Source: Oceanospirillaceae bacterium
Lineage (GTDB): Bacteria > Pseudomonadota > Gammaproteobacteria > Pseudomonadales > Balneatricaceae
Reading direction: 5' to 3'
Length of the DNA stretch: 42,534 nucleotides
Assembly: GCA_013373085.1 (NCBI GenBank)
Contig: JABXIM010000175.1
Location: 1-42,534, forward strand
The translations under genes were made by a program, and so were the position numbers. The notes beneath the pieces are model-generated. The model was given only the letters and a program-made list of their open reading frames with translations. It was not told the origin of the DNA and did no database searches. Numbering within the stretch: position 1 is the stretch's first letter; every line of letters begins with the position of its first letter. This document shows positions 1 through 7,501 of this stretch, piece by piece.

Positions 1-816
1 AACACCGGGTTCCTCGACCGTACCGGCGACGAAATCCACACGTCGATGGAAGCGGGCCCGATGATCCGCAAGGGCGACATGAAGGGCGCGACCTGGATCC
101 AGGCCTACGAGAACTCCAACGTCGATATCGGCCTGGCCTGCGGTCTGCAGGGACGTGCCCAGATCGGCAAGGGCATGTGGGCGATTCCGGACCAGATGGC
201 CAACATGCTGGATACCAAGATCGGCCATCCGCTGGCTGGCGCCAACACTGCCTGGGTACCGTCGCCGACCGCCGCCACACTGCACGCGCTGCACTACCAC
301 AAGGTCGATGTCTTCGCCCGCCAGGACGAGCTCAAGAGCCGCCCGCGCGCCAGCGTCGACGATATCCTGCAGATCCCCGTGGCCCAGAACCCGAACTGGT
401 CCGCTGAGGAAATTCAGCAGGAGCTGGACAACAACGCCCAGGGTATCCTCGGCTACGTGGTCCGCTGGGTCGACCAGGGCGTCGGCTGTTCCAAGGTGCC
501 CGACATCAACGATGTCGGCCTGATGGAAGACCGCGCCACCCTGCGCATCTCGGCGCAGCACATCGCCAACTGGCTGCACCACGGCGTCTGCTCCGAAGCG
601 CAGGTCCAGGAAACGCTGCAGCGCATGGCCGCCGTAGTCGACCGTCAGAACGCCGCGGACCCGCTGTACCGTCCGATGGCACCGAACTTCGACGACAGCG
701 TCGCCTTCCAGGCCGCCTGCGAGCTGGTATTCCAGGGCCGCGAGCAGCCGAGCGGCTACACCGAGCCGGTGCTGCACCGCCGTCGCATCGAAGCCAAGGC
801 TAAATTCGGCGCCTGA
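1..816 (+). CDS. glcB: Malate synthase G, C-terminal part (5' end outside window)
   Basis: Condenses glyoxylate and acetyl-CoA to malate in the cytoplasm (glyoxylate bypass and glycolate use). The frame is open from base 1, so only the last 271 residues of a protein usually about 725 long are present. The fragment carries the G-C-S-K-V-P-D stretch (C163 of the fragment) and, 14 residues later, the M-E-D-R-A-T-L-R motif. Its aspartate (fragment D177) corresponds by spacing to the catalytic base Asp631 of E. coli GlcB. The Y-T-E-P-x-L-H ending is also typical of isoform G rather than A. The gene ends at TGA 814-816 and is followed by a strong terminator. No glc operon genes follow downstream; the next gene is on the other strand. 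Confidence 0.97.
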   Translation, partial: NTGFLDRTGDEIHTSMEAGPMIRKGDMKGATWIQAYENSNVDIGLACGLQGRAQIGKGMWAIPDQMANMLDTKIGHPLAGANTAWVPSPTAATLHALHYHKVDVFARQDELKSRPRASVDDILQIPVAQNPNWSAEEIQQELDNNAQGILGYVVRWVDQGVGCSKVPDINDVGLMEDRATLRISAQHIANWLHHGVCSEAQVQETLQRMAAVVDRQNAADPLYRPMAPNFDDSVAFQAACELVFQGREQPSGYTEPVLHRRRIEAKAKFGA

Positions 817-838
817 CCACCGGCCGTCTGAAAACGTC

Positions 839-870
839 GAAAAGGGCGCCGGCAGCGGCGCCCTTTTTTC
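839..870 (+). terminator. Intrinsic terminator of glcB
   Basis: A perfect 10-bp stem (841-850 with 857-866) and a 6-base loop are followed by a T run at 864-869. It starts about 25 bases after the glcB stop. The A run on the left arm means it can also act on minus-strand transcripts leaving the chemoreceptor gene that converges from the right. Confidence 0.9.
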
Positions 871-898
871 ATATCCCGCCGATCACGATTCCCGACAC

Positions 899-2500
899 TC
901 AGCCCCGCACCTGAAAGCGGTCCAGCGCCTGCAGCAGTTGGCGCACTTCGCCGTGGATCTGTTCGCTCGCCTCGACCACCGCTTCGGTATCGCTTCGGGT
1001 ATGACCCGTGACGTCGGCGATACTGACCACCCGCTGGTCGATATCGGCCGCCACCTGGCTCTGCTGCTCGGCCGCAGTGGCAATCTGCAGACTCATGCTG
1101 CTGATGGTATCGACGGCATCGACGATGCGCTCGATCGCTTCCTGGGCGGCGCGGGCCGTCTCGACACTCTCGCGGGCCCGCCCCGAGCTCTGCTCCATTG
1201 ACTGCACAGCCCGCTGCGCCTTTTCCTGCAAGCGTTCGATAATCTGGCGGATTTCCAGCGTCGACTCCTGCGTACGCCGGGCCAACGTCCGGACCTCATC
1301 TGCCACCACCGCGAAACCGCGGCCATACTCCCCGGCGCGGGCGGCCTCGATGGCGGCGTTCAGGGCCAGCAGGTTGGTCTGTTCGGCGACGCCGTTGATC
1401 ACTGCCAGCACCTTGCCAACCTCCAGAGTTTCCTGCTCCAGCAGGCGCAGGTTCTCGGCTGACTCGCTGAGACTGCTCGACACCCGATCCACCTGGTCCA
1501 GAGAACGATCGACGATACTGCCGCTCGAACGCGCCTCTTCGTCGGCACAGTGAGCCGCTTCCGCAGCCTGGCTGGCGTTGGCCGCCACCTGCTGCACTGT
1601 CGCCGCCATCTCGGTCATGGCCGCCGCCACCTGATCGATCTCGCCGTACTGCCGATTGACGCCCTGCTTCACTTCGGCACTTGCCTGGGCGACACGGTCG
1701 GTTTGCAGCCCGGTACTGTCGGCCGCCCGACGCGCCTGGCGCACCAGATCACCGATCTGGTCGGTCATCGAATTGAAGGCGGTAAATGTGCTGCCGATTT
1801 CGTTGTCGGCGCGCGCCACATCGAAGCGATGGCGGAAATCGCCGCCGCCGACAGCGATCAGCTGCCGCTCTAGGCGGGCAAGGTTGGTCATCATCGGCCG
1901 CACCCCGAAAGACCCGCCGAGCACCACCAGCAGCAGAGTCGCTAGCACACAGCCAAATGCCATCAGCAGGTTATTATGCAAGGTGCTATCGGCCGCTTGG
2001 GTCATCTGGGTCACGGCCTTGTTCATTTCGAACAGCAACTGCTCCGACTGGTCGCCCAGCTCCGGCAGCACGCTGACATCGGCGCCTGTCGCATAACGCT
2101 CCAGCAACTGACGGTACTGCTGCCACAGCCCGCCGACGCGGCGCATCTGCGCCACGATGGCGGCGTCCTGCAATGGCTTCATGCCCAGCTCGGTATTGCC
2201 GTCGATAATGTCACGATGTGAGCGCTCGAACAGAGCAATGGTCTTGTCCAGGCTGGACCGCTGCTCTATGCCGGAAACGACCAGTATTGCTTCTTTCGCC
2301 ATGCGCTGGCTCAGCATGCGCTGACGGCCGGCGATATTGATGACCTGTGGATCGATCGCCAGACTCATATAGAGCGCCAGACAGGACGTCAGGGCCAGCA
2401 GCAACATCAGCACGTAGGACAGCAGAAACTGCCGCCGCAGGGTACGGCAGCCCAACATCCTCAACGCACGGTCTATGTAGTAACTGATTCCCTGGTGCAT
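899..2500 (-). CDS. Methyl-accepting chemotaxis protein with PilJ-type sensor domain
   Basis: Transmembrane chemoreceptor that controls CheA kinase activity; 533 residues from the start chosen here. It has a short cytoplasmic head, TM1 about 26-48, a periplasmic helical domain with the G-R-Q-R-M-L-S-Q-R motif (about 57-66) typical of PilJ/NIT-like type IV pilus MCP sensors, TM2 about 178-200, a HAMP domain about 201-255, and a signalling domain. The conserved hairpin tip ([18 protein letters not shown]) lies near 374-391. No CheR-tethering pentapeptide is visible at the C-terminus. The ATG at 2500 is preferred over one 45 bases upstream because an AGGGGAAAGG ribosome site sits just before it and the upstream one has none. 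The ligand cannot be told from sequence. No che genes are adjacent. Confidence 0.93.
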   Translation of the reverse strand: MHQGISYYIDRALRMLGCRTLRRQFLLSYVLMLLLALTSCLALYMSLAIDPQVINIAGRQRMLSQRMAKEAILVVSGIEQRSSLDKTIALFERSHRDIIDGNTELGMKPLQDAAIVAQMRRVGGLWQQYRQLLERYATGADVSVLPELGDQSEQLLFEMNKAVTQMTQAADSTLHNNLLMAFGCVLATLLLVVLGGSFGVRPMMTNLARLERQLIAVGGGDFRHRFDVARADNEIGSTFTAFNSMTDQIGDLVRQARRAADSTGLQTDRVAQASAEVKQGVNRQYGEIDQVAAAMTEMAATVQQVAANASQAAEAAHCADEEARSSGSIVDRSLDQVDRVSSSLSESAENLRLLEQETLEVGKVLAVINGVAEQTNLLALNAAIEAARAGEYGRGFAVVADEVRTLARRTQESTLEIRQIIERLQEKAQRAVQSMEQSSGRARESVETARAAQEAIERIVDAVDTISSMSLQIATAAEQQSQVAADIDQRVVSIADVTGHTRSDTEAVVEASEQIHGEVRQLLQALDRFQVRG

Positions 2501-2526
2501 AACCCTTTCCCCTGCTTCCGTCACGG

Positions 2527-2553
2527 GTCGATGATGTAGAGCCATTCACTTTA
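2527..2553 (-). promoter_or_regulatory. Possible sigma-28 (FliA) promoter of the chemoreceptor gene
   Basis: On the minus strand a TAAAG -35 half-site (2553-2549) lies about 50 bases before the chosen ATG, the right distance for a FliA promoter. Chemoreceptor genes are often FliA-dependent. The -10 half (around 2534-2527) matches GCCGATAA only partly, so this is a weak call. Confidence 0.22.
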
Positions 2554-2754
2554 AGACAAATCTTGTGCCATGCACCTTGATACAGCTCAGCAGAACGGAT
2601 GGATACCCTGTCGTAGGCGCTCGCAGGCATGCGGTCGCCGCTCAGGCGGCCCCTGAACCGGCAAACTGCGGCCGGGTTACTATGCTTGTTGAACCGGTCG
2701 CAAGTGATGCCGCGACTGCCGTTACACCGAACGCCAGCGTGTGGGGACGAGTCA

Positions 2755-3204
2755 ATGCCGGGGCCCAAACAGGAATGGATACGTAAACTCAACGAACTGC
2801 TGCAACTGGCGGTCGAAAACAGCCAGGTGGAGGTGTACGGTGCGCGCAGCCTGATCTATCACGGCGGCTTTTACAGCAACAGGACCAGCCTCTGGAGTCA
2901 CTCGCCGACATTGCTGGACAGACCTGAACGGGGATATCTGATTACCGCGACCCCGAAGTCGGCCTTGCGGCTGGCGGTGCTGTCTCCCGAAACCCTCGGC
3001 TACCTGGTGTCGGAGTCGGACAGCGTGACGGACCGGCTTAGCGATCACCTGCAGGTACTGTGTGAACTGATCGAGCAGTACTGCCCGCTGTGCGGTCTGG
3101 ACGGTTTTGCACTGAATCCGCTCGAAGGCGGCAACCATTACCGACATATCGTGCTGTTCCGGCCACTCGACACCCTCAACCTGCACGATATGGAACCGCT
3201 ATAG
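2755..3204 (+). CDS. Unrecognised conserved-looking small protein
   Basis: A 149-residue soluble protein with no signal peptide or membrane segment. I do not recognise the family. The first about 30 residues look helical (W-I-R-K-L-N-E-L-L-Q-L-A-V), followed by mixed beta-like segments, a Y-C-P-L-C-G element near 120 and an aromatic/His-containing end. The ATG at 2755 is chosen because GGGGA at 2743-2747 gives a proper ribosome site; the longer frame from 2629 has none and reads as low-quality protein. It is transcribed away from the chemoreceptor gene. The sirtuin gene follows after about 70 bases that contain a repeat, so the two may or may not be cotranscribed. Codon use matches its neighbours, supporting a real gene. 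Confidence 0.75.
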   Translation: MPGPKQEWIRKLNELLQLAVENSQVEVYGARSLIYHGGFYSNRTSLWSHSPTLLDRPERGYLITATPKSALRLAVLSPETLGYLVSESDSVTDRLSDHLQVLCELIEQYCPLCGLDGFALNPLEGGNHYRHIVLFRPLDTLNLHDMEPL

Positions 3205-3205
3205 T

Positions 3206-3235
3206 GTGAGTAGCCAGTGGTGCGTCGTAAGTGGT
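3206..3235 (+). repeat. Repeat copy 1 flanking the sirtuin gene
   Basis: A G/T-rich stretch starting GTGAGTAGCC that begins two bases after the upstream stop codon. It matches the reverse complement of 4141-4170 at 21 of 30 positions (19 of the first 24), so the two copies face each other across the sirtuin gene. The bases that follow (about 3239-3265) form an imperfect palindrome with this copy. Confidence 0.55.
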
Positions 3236-3275
3236 ACTACTAACAACTCACCCATTACCGCTTACCCTTTTGCCA

Positions 3276-4109
3276 ATGACCGAACAGCTGCTAAACGACC
3301 AGGCGAGTCGCCTGCTCACCTTCATAGAGCGTCACCCGCGCCTGTTCGTGCTCACCGGTGCCGGTATCAGCACCGATTCCGGCATTCCCGACTACCGCGA
3401 CCACCAGGGCAACTGGAAGCGTCAGCCCCCCGTCGACCACCGCGACTTCGTTGCCAGCGAGGCCAGCCGGCAGCGCTTCTGGGCCCGCAGCCTGGTGGGT
3501 TGGCCACTGATGGCCGCTGCCCGGCCCAACGGCGCACACCGGGCCCTTGCGGCGTTGGAGCGGCATGGCCGGATAGAACGGCTGGTGACCCAGAATGTCG
3601 ATGGTCTGCACCAACGGGCCGGCAGCCGGCGTGTGATCGACCTGCACGGCCGCTCCGATACCATCATTTGCCTTGGCTGTGGCGAACGCTCCGGACGGGA
3701 TCAGTTGCAACGACGACTGGCCAAGGACAACCCGGCTTACTATGGCCATCACGCGACCGCCGCGCCGGACGGCGATGCCGATCTGGAACTCGATTTCAGC
3801 GCTTTCCGTGTCCATGACTGCGATCGCTGCGGCGGTCTTTTGAAACCGGACGTGGTGTTCTTCGGCGACAACGTGCCGCGGCCCCGTGTCGAAGATGCCC
3901 TGTCAGCACTGGATAACAGCGACGCCGTGCTGGTCGTCGGCTCCTCGCTGATGGTCTATTCCGGCTTTCGTTTCTGCCGTGCCGCGGCTGCCCAGAACAA
4001 ACCCATCGCTGCGATCAACCTCGGCCGTACCCGCGCCGATGCCCTGCTGTCACTTAAGCTCGAGGCACCTGCTGCGGCACTGCTGGAGCGCGCACTAGGG
4101 GGCTGCTGA
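3276..4109 (+). CDS. Sir2-family NAD-dependent protein deacylase (sirtuin)
   Basis: Removes acyl groups from lysines using NAD+ and yields nicotinamide and O-acyl-ADP-ribose; cytoplasmic. 277 residues. The NAD-binding G-A-G-I-S motif is at 28-32 with S-G-I-P-D-Y-R after it, T-Q-N-V-D-G-L-H at 105-112, and the catalytic histidine is H124 in the D-L-H-G motif. Four zinc-ligand cysteines are at C132, C135, C182 and C185, and G-S-S-L-M-V follows in the C-terminal Rossmann half. The motif pattern resembles class II (SIRT4-like) sirtuins more than CobB, but substrate class is not settled. The ATG at 3276 is preferred; an in-frame GTG at 3231 would add 15 residues that do not look like sirtuin sequence. 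No good ribosome site is visible for either. The gene is bracketed by inverted repeat copies. Confidence 0.93.
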   Translation: MTEQLLNDQASRLLTFIERHPRLFVLTGAGISTDSGIPDYRDHQGNWKRQPPVDHRDFVASEASRQRFWARSLVGWPLMAAARPNGAHRALAALERHGRIERLVTQNVDGLHQRAGSRRVIDLHGRSDTIICLGCGERSGRDQLQRRLAKDNPAYYGHHATAAPDGDADLELDFSAFRVHDCDRCGGLLKPDVVFFGDNVPRPRVEDALSALDNSDAVLVVGSSLMVYSGFRFCRAAAAQNKPIAAINLGRTRADALLSLKLEAPAAALLERALGGC

Positions 4110-4110
4110 A

Positions 4111-4150
4111 CGTAGGGTGCGAATCAGCCTGCAGTGAATTCCACCCTACG
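4111..4150. repeat. Perfect 9-bp inverted repeat (REP-like hairpin) after the sirtuin gene
   Basis: CGTAGGGTG (4111-4119) and its exact complement CACCCTACG (4142-4150) enclose 22 bases, starting one base after the sirtuin stop. CGTAGGGTG-type hairpins are common extragenic palindromes in gammaproteobacteria. There is no T run, so a terminator role is doubtful. Confidence 0.6.
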
Positions 4151-4170
4151 ACTAACCACTAACCACTCAC
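4141..4170 (-). repeat. Repeat copy 2 flanking the sirtuin gene (inverted)
   Basis: On the minus strand this reads GTGAGTGGTTAGTGGTTAGT and onward, with an internal GTGGTTA duplication. It matches 3206-3235 on the plus strand at 21 of 30 positions. It overlaps the right arm of the 4111-4150 palindrome. Confidence 0.55.
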
Positions 4171-4176
4171 AACCTC

Positions 4177-4182
4177 TATAAT
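4177..4182 (+). promoter_or_regulatory. Consensus -10 box upstream of dbpA
   Basis: An exact TATAAT lies 33 bases before the dbpA start codon. No convincing -35 hexamer is found 16-18 bases upstream, where the repeat copy sits. A five-codon open frame (ATG at 4181) overlaps the box and is probably chance. Confidence 0.4.
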
Positions 4183-4215
4183 GGCGGCTTTTTAGCCAAC
4201 CATTGCGAGTCCGCT

Positions 4216-5592
4216 TTGACTTCCACGCCCTTCTCCGACCTGCCGCTGCCTGCGGCGATGCTCGATAACCTCAACGATATCGGCTACCGCGGCATGACCG
4301 AAGTCCAGCGCCAGAGTCTGCCGCTGCTGCTGGCCGGCCGCGACCTGATCGCCCGCGCCAAGACCGGCAGCGGCAAGACCGCAGCCTTTGGCATCGGGCT
4401 GCTGCTGCGCCTGGAACCGACGCGTTACAGCCCGCAGTCGCTGGTGCTCTGCCCAACCCGGGAGCTGGCAACCCAGGTCGCCCAGGAGCTGCGCCGCCTG
4501 GCCCGCTACCTGCCCAATATCAAGATCCTGACCCTCTGCGGCGGCACCCCCATCGGGCCGCAGATCGGCTCGCTGGAGCACGGCGCCCACGTGGTGGTCG
4601 GCACGCCAGGACGCATCCAGGATCACCTGCGCAAGGGAACGCTGAACCTCGACCGTATCAGCACCCTGGTGCTCGACGAAGCGGACCGCATGCTCGATAT
4701 GGGATTTCGCGACGAGATCCGTCAGATCGCCGATGCCACCCCCGCCGAACGCCAGACACTGCTGTTCTCCGCTACCTACCCGGAGGAGATCGGTCGCCTG
4801 AGCCAGGATTTCCAGCGCGACCCTGCCGAGGTGATTCTCGAGGAGGCCCCTGCGCCACTGCAGATCGCGCAGCGTTTCTTCGAGGTCGACCGCGACAGCC
4901 AGGCACAGGCGCTGCACCGACTGCTGCTCCATTATCGCCCCGAGGCGGCGGTGATCTTCTGCAATACCCGACAGAGCTGCAACGATATCGGCGCCTACCT
5001 CAACAGCCAGGGCTTCAGCGCGCTGGTGCTGCACGGTGACCTCGACCAGCGCGAACGTGATCAGGTACTGGTGCGCTTCGCCAACCGCAGCTGCCCATTG
5101 CTGATCGCTACCGACGTCGCCGCCCGCGGTCTCGACATCGACGATCTGCCCTGCGTGATCAACTTCGAGCTGACCCGCGACGCCGATACCCATACCCACC
5201 GCATTGGCCGTACCGGCCGTGCGGGACGCGACGGGCTGGCACTGAATCTGGTGCTGCCGTCGGAAGCGTACAAGGTCAACGCCATTGCCGATCGCTTGAA
5301 GATGGAGCCCGAGTTTCTCGCCCTGCCGGCGGAAACCGCCGGTGAGCACCCCGAGCCCGCCGCGATGGTGACGCTGGCGATCAATGGCGGCCGCAAGAAC
5401 AAGGTGAGGCCAGGCGACGTTCTCGGCGCTCTGACCGGCGAACGAGGCATCGCCGGCGACCAGGTCGGCAAGATCGATATTTTCGACTTCGTCACCTACG
5501 TCGCGGTACGGCGCAATGCGGCGAAACCGGCGCTGGCTCGGCTGCAGAACGGTACCATCAAGGGCCGCAAGTTCCGCATACGGAAGCTTTGA
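4216..5592 (+). CDS. dbpA: DEAD-box ATP-dependent RNA helicase DbpA
   Basis: RNA helicase specific for hairpin 92 of 23S rRNA, acting in assembly of the large ribosomal subunit. 458 residues, the family length. Q-motif region at the N-terminus, A-K-T-G-S-G-K-T (motif I) at 48-55, P-T-R-E-L-A near 80-85, the D-E-A-D box at 154-157, S-A-T at 185-187, and H-R-I-G-R-T-G-R-A-G (motif VI) at 328-337. A C-terminal RNA-binding domain (about 385-458, ending G-R-K-F-R-I-R) is the part that gives DbpA its rRNA specificity. No ATG is available that keeps the Q motif. The start is TTG at 4216, and the N-terminal sequence from there aligns from memory with E. coli DbpA (M-T-x-F-S-x-L). A -10 box lies just upstream. 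Confidence 0.96.
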   Translation: MTSTPFSDLPLPAAMLDNLNDIGYRGMTEVQRQSLPLLLAGRDLIARAKTGSGKTAAFGIGLLLRLEPTRYSPQSLVLCPTRELATQVAQELRRLARYLPNIKILTLCGGTPIGPQIGSLEHGAHVVVGTPGRIQDHLRKGTLNLDRISTLVLDEADRMLDMGFRDEIRQIADATPAERQTLLFSATYPEEIGRLSQDFQRDPAEVILEEAPAPLQIAQRFFEVDRDSQAQALHRLLLHYRPEAAVIFCNTRQSCNDIGAYLNSQGFSALVLHGDLDQRERDQVLVRFANRSCPLLIATDVAARGLDIDDLPCVINFELTRDADTHTHRIGRTGRAGRDGLALNLVLPSEAYKVNAIADRLKMEPEFLALPAETAGEHPEPAAMVTLAINGGRKNKVRPGDVLGALTGERGIAGDQVGKIDIFDFVTYVAVRRNAAKPALARLQNGTIKGRKFRIRKL

Positions 5593-5739
5593 TTGAGTAG
5601 CTTGGGTGCAGGACCGCAGGGACGCAACCCAACACATCTCCCGCCCTTGGCCGACTGAAACCAGCCTCCGGTCCGTGGATTCGGACGGGCGGGTCGGGGC
5701 GGTCGTTTGCGCGTCCCCGGTCACGCCCACCAAATTATC

Positions 5740-5768
5740 TGGACAGCGCAACGCATCCGACGTATATA
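5740..5768 (+). promoter_or_regulatory. Sigma-70-type promoter for the 2OG oxygenase gene
   Basis: TGGACA (5740-5745) and TATATA (5763-5768) are separated by exactly 17 bases. Transcription would start near 5775, about 25 bases before the TTG start codon. The remaining dbpA-oxygenase gap (5593-5739) shows no gene I can support. Confidence 0.5.
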
Positions 5769-5799
5769 AGGCGCTTCGTCTATTTTCTGAGCAACGCGC

Positions 5800-6456
5800 T
5801 TGAACGCCATCACCCACCTGCCGGCTACCGACGACCTTTTCGACCGTATCGCCGATGCGCTGATAGAGTCCGGTTACTGCGTCCTGCCCGATGCACTGCC
5901 GGAAGACCTGACCCGGAACCTGTACCACTACGTCCAGCAGCTGGACGACGATGACTTTCGCCGTGCCGGTATCGGACGCGACCAGGAACACCAGCTCGAC
6001 CGGCGCGTGCGCAGTGACGAGATCCGCTGGCTGTCGCCCGACAAACCCGCCGAGACCGCTTACCTGGAGTGGATGGCCGCGCTGCGCCTGGGTATCAACC
6101 GGCGTCTGATGTTGGGGCTGTTCGACTACGAGTGTCATTTCGCACGCTATCCGCAAGGCGCTTTCTACCGTCGCCATCTCGATGCATTCCAGGGCCGCAC
6201 CAACCGTGTGCTGTCGACGGTCTACTACCTCAACCGGGACTGGACGGAAGCAGACGGCGGCGAGCTGCTGATATACGCCGACGAACAGGCACGCGAACCG
6301 CTGGAACGGGTCATTCCCACTTCAGGCACGCTGGTGATATTCCTCAGTGACCGTTTTCCCCACGAGGTGCTGCCGGCCGGTCGCGAACGCCTGAGCGTGA
6401 CCGGATGGTACCGGGTCAATAACAGTATTGGCGGTCTGATCGACCCACCGCACTGA
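5800..6456 (+). CDS. 2OG-Fe(II) oxygenase, prolyl-4-hydroxylase/SM-20-like
   Basis: Iron- and 2-oxoglutarate-dependent hydroxylase, 218 residues, cytoplasmic. The double-stranded beta-helix core shows the iron triad H126-x-D128 (Y-R-R-H-L-D) and H188 (F-P-H-E-V), and R197 (E-R-L-S-V-T-G-W) as the likely 2OG-binding arginine. The Y-x-x-D/N-R-x-W and G-G-E-L surroundings resemble bacterial homologues of animal PHD/EGLN enzymes. One such Pseudomonas protein hydroxylates a proline of EF-Tu (family knowledge). That substrate is only an inference here. The start is TTG at 5800: a stop codon at 5788-5790 closes the frame upstream, no ATG occurs until about residue 92, and the TTG sits at the expected distance from a good promoter. 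It follows dbpA on the same strand but appears to have its own promoter. Confidence 0.9.
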   Translation: MNAITHLPATDDLFDRIADALIESGYCVLPDALPEDLTRNLYHYVQQLDDDDFRRAGIGRDQEHQLDRRVRSDEIRWLSPDKPAETAYLEWMAALRLGINRRLMLGLFDYECHFARYPQGAFYRRHLDAFQGRTNRVLSTVYYLNRDWTEADGGELLIYADEQAREPLERVIPTSGTLVIFLSDRFPHEVLPAGRERLSVTGWYRVNNSIGGLIDPPH

Positions 6457-6568
6457 TTAGCGACAGCCACGCCGGCACTCCGAACGGGGCTGGCCGGCAC
6501 AAGCTGTGCCCCGGCGCCCGGTGCTCTATCCTTTAGGCTGCATGTTCCGAAAAAACCAGGAGCCTTCG

Positions 6569-7483
6569 ATGACCCTCAGGCGTTTCCTCAACGCGGGCCT
6601 GATCGCACTGAGCTTGCTGGCGGGCGTCGCCCGCGCTGCAGACCCCGTGGTGGTGGCGTCCAAGGCCGATACCGAAGGCGCGGTGCTGGGCAGCCTCATC
6701 CAGCTGGCGCTGGAAGGTGCCGGCATCCCCACCATGAACCGGATTGGCCTCGGCGACACCGATGCGGTGCGCAGCGCGCTGCTCGAAGGCGAAATCGACC
6801 TCTATCCCGAATATACCGGCAACGGCGCCCGCTTTTTCGACATGATCGGCAATCCTATCTGGATGAACCGGACCGCGTCCTATGCCTTCGTTCGCGAGCA
6901 CGACCTGGTGGCAAACGGCATCGTCTGGCTGGAACCCGCCGACGCCGACAATAGCTGGGCCATCAGCGTGCGCGGAGACCTGGCCCGTGAACAGGACCTG
7001 CATACCCTTGCTGACCTGGCGCACTACCTCAATGGTGGAGGCCACTTCAAGCTGGCCGCCAGCCGAGAATTCGTCGAGTCCAGGAGCGCCCTGCCCGCTT
7101 TTCAGTGGGCCTATGGTTTCGACCTCGGCCCCGACCAGCTGGAAATCATGCCGGACGGCGATACCGCTGCGACTATGCACGCCGCAGCCAGTGGCGAAGG
7201 CGGCGTCAACGCCGCCATGGCCTACGGTACCGACGCTGGGCTCAAGTCACTGGATCTTAGGATCATGACCGATACCCAGGGCGTTCAGCCGGTGTACCAG
7301 CCTGCCGCGACTCTGCGCCGCGACGTCCTCGACGCCTATCCGCAGATTCCCGCGGTGCTGCAGCCTGTTTTCGCGGCGCTGAACCAGGAGGTACTGCAGC
7401 AACTGAACGAAGAGGTCGCCATCGAGGCGCTCGACGCCCACCAGGTCGCCGAGCGCTTTCTCGCCAGCCTGCGCAGCCCTTGA
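6569..7483 (+). CDS. Periplasmic glycine betaine/choline-type substrate-binding protein (OsmF/YehZ-like)
   Basis: Solute-binding component of a quaternary-amine ABC importer. 304 residues with a typical Sec signal peptide (R-R at 4-5, hydrophobic core, A-R-A cleavage near 23). The mature part opens with V-V-V-A-S-K-x-x-T-E-G and has G-x-x-D-L-Y-P-E-Y-T-G, the hallmark of the OpuAC/YehZ/ProX group. An AGGAG-type site precedes the ATG at 6569; the longer frame from 6506 would bury the signal peptide. No permease or ATPase of this importer lies next to it, so it is an orphan here and must partner with genes elsewhere or have another role. The gene converges on the next one with only 18 bases between. 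Confidence 0.9.
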   Translation: MTLRRFLNAGLIALSLLAGVARAADPVVVASKADTEGAVLGSLIQLALEGAGIPTMNRIGLGDTDAVRSALLEGEIDLYPEYTGNGARFFDMIGNPIWMNRTASYAFVREHDLVANGIVWLEPADADNSWAISVRGDLAREQDLHTLADLAHYLNGGGHFKLAASREFVESRSALPAFQWAYGFDLGPDQLEIMPDGDTAATMHAAASGEGGVNAAMAYGTDAGLKSLDLRIMTDTQGVQPVYQPAATLRRDVLDAYPQIPAVLQPVFAALNQEVLQQLNEEVAIEALDAHQVAERFLASLRSP

Positions 7484-7501
7484 ACCGGCATCGACGCAGC
7501 C

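Noticed and set aside
5606-5803. A 65-codon frame between dbpA and the oxygenase
   Set aside because: It overlaps the oxygenase promoter and start, has no ribosome site and no conserved look.
4192-6177. A 661-codon open frame on the minus strand
   Set aside because: It is antisense to dbpA and the 2OG oxygenase, both of which have clear motifs. The product is Gln/Val/Ala/Asp-rich without any domain, typical of a GC-rich shadow frame.
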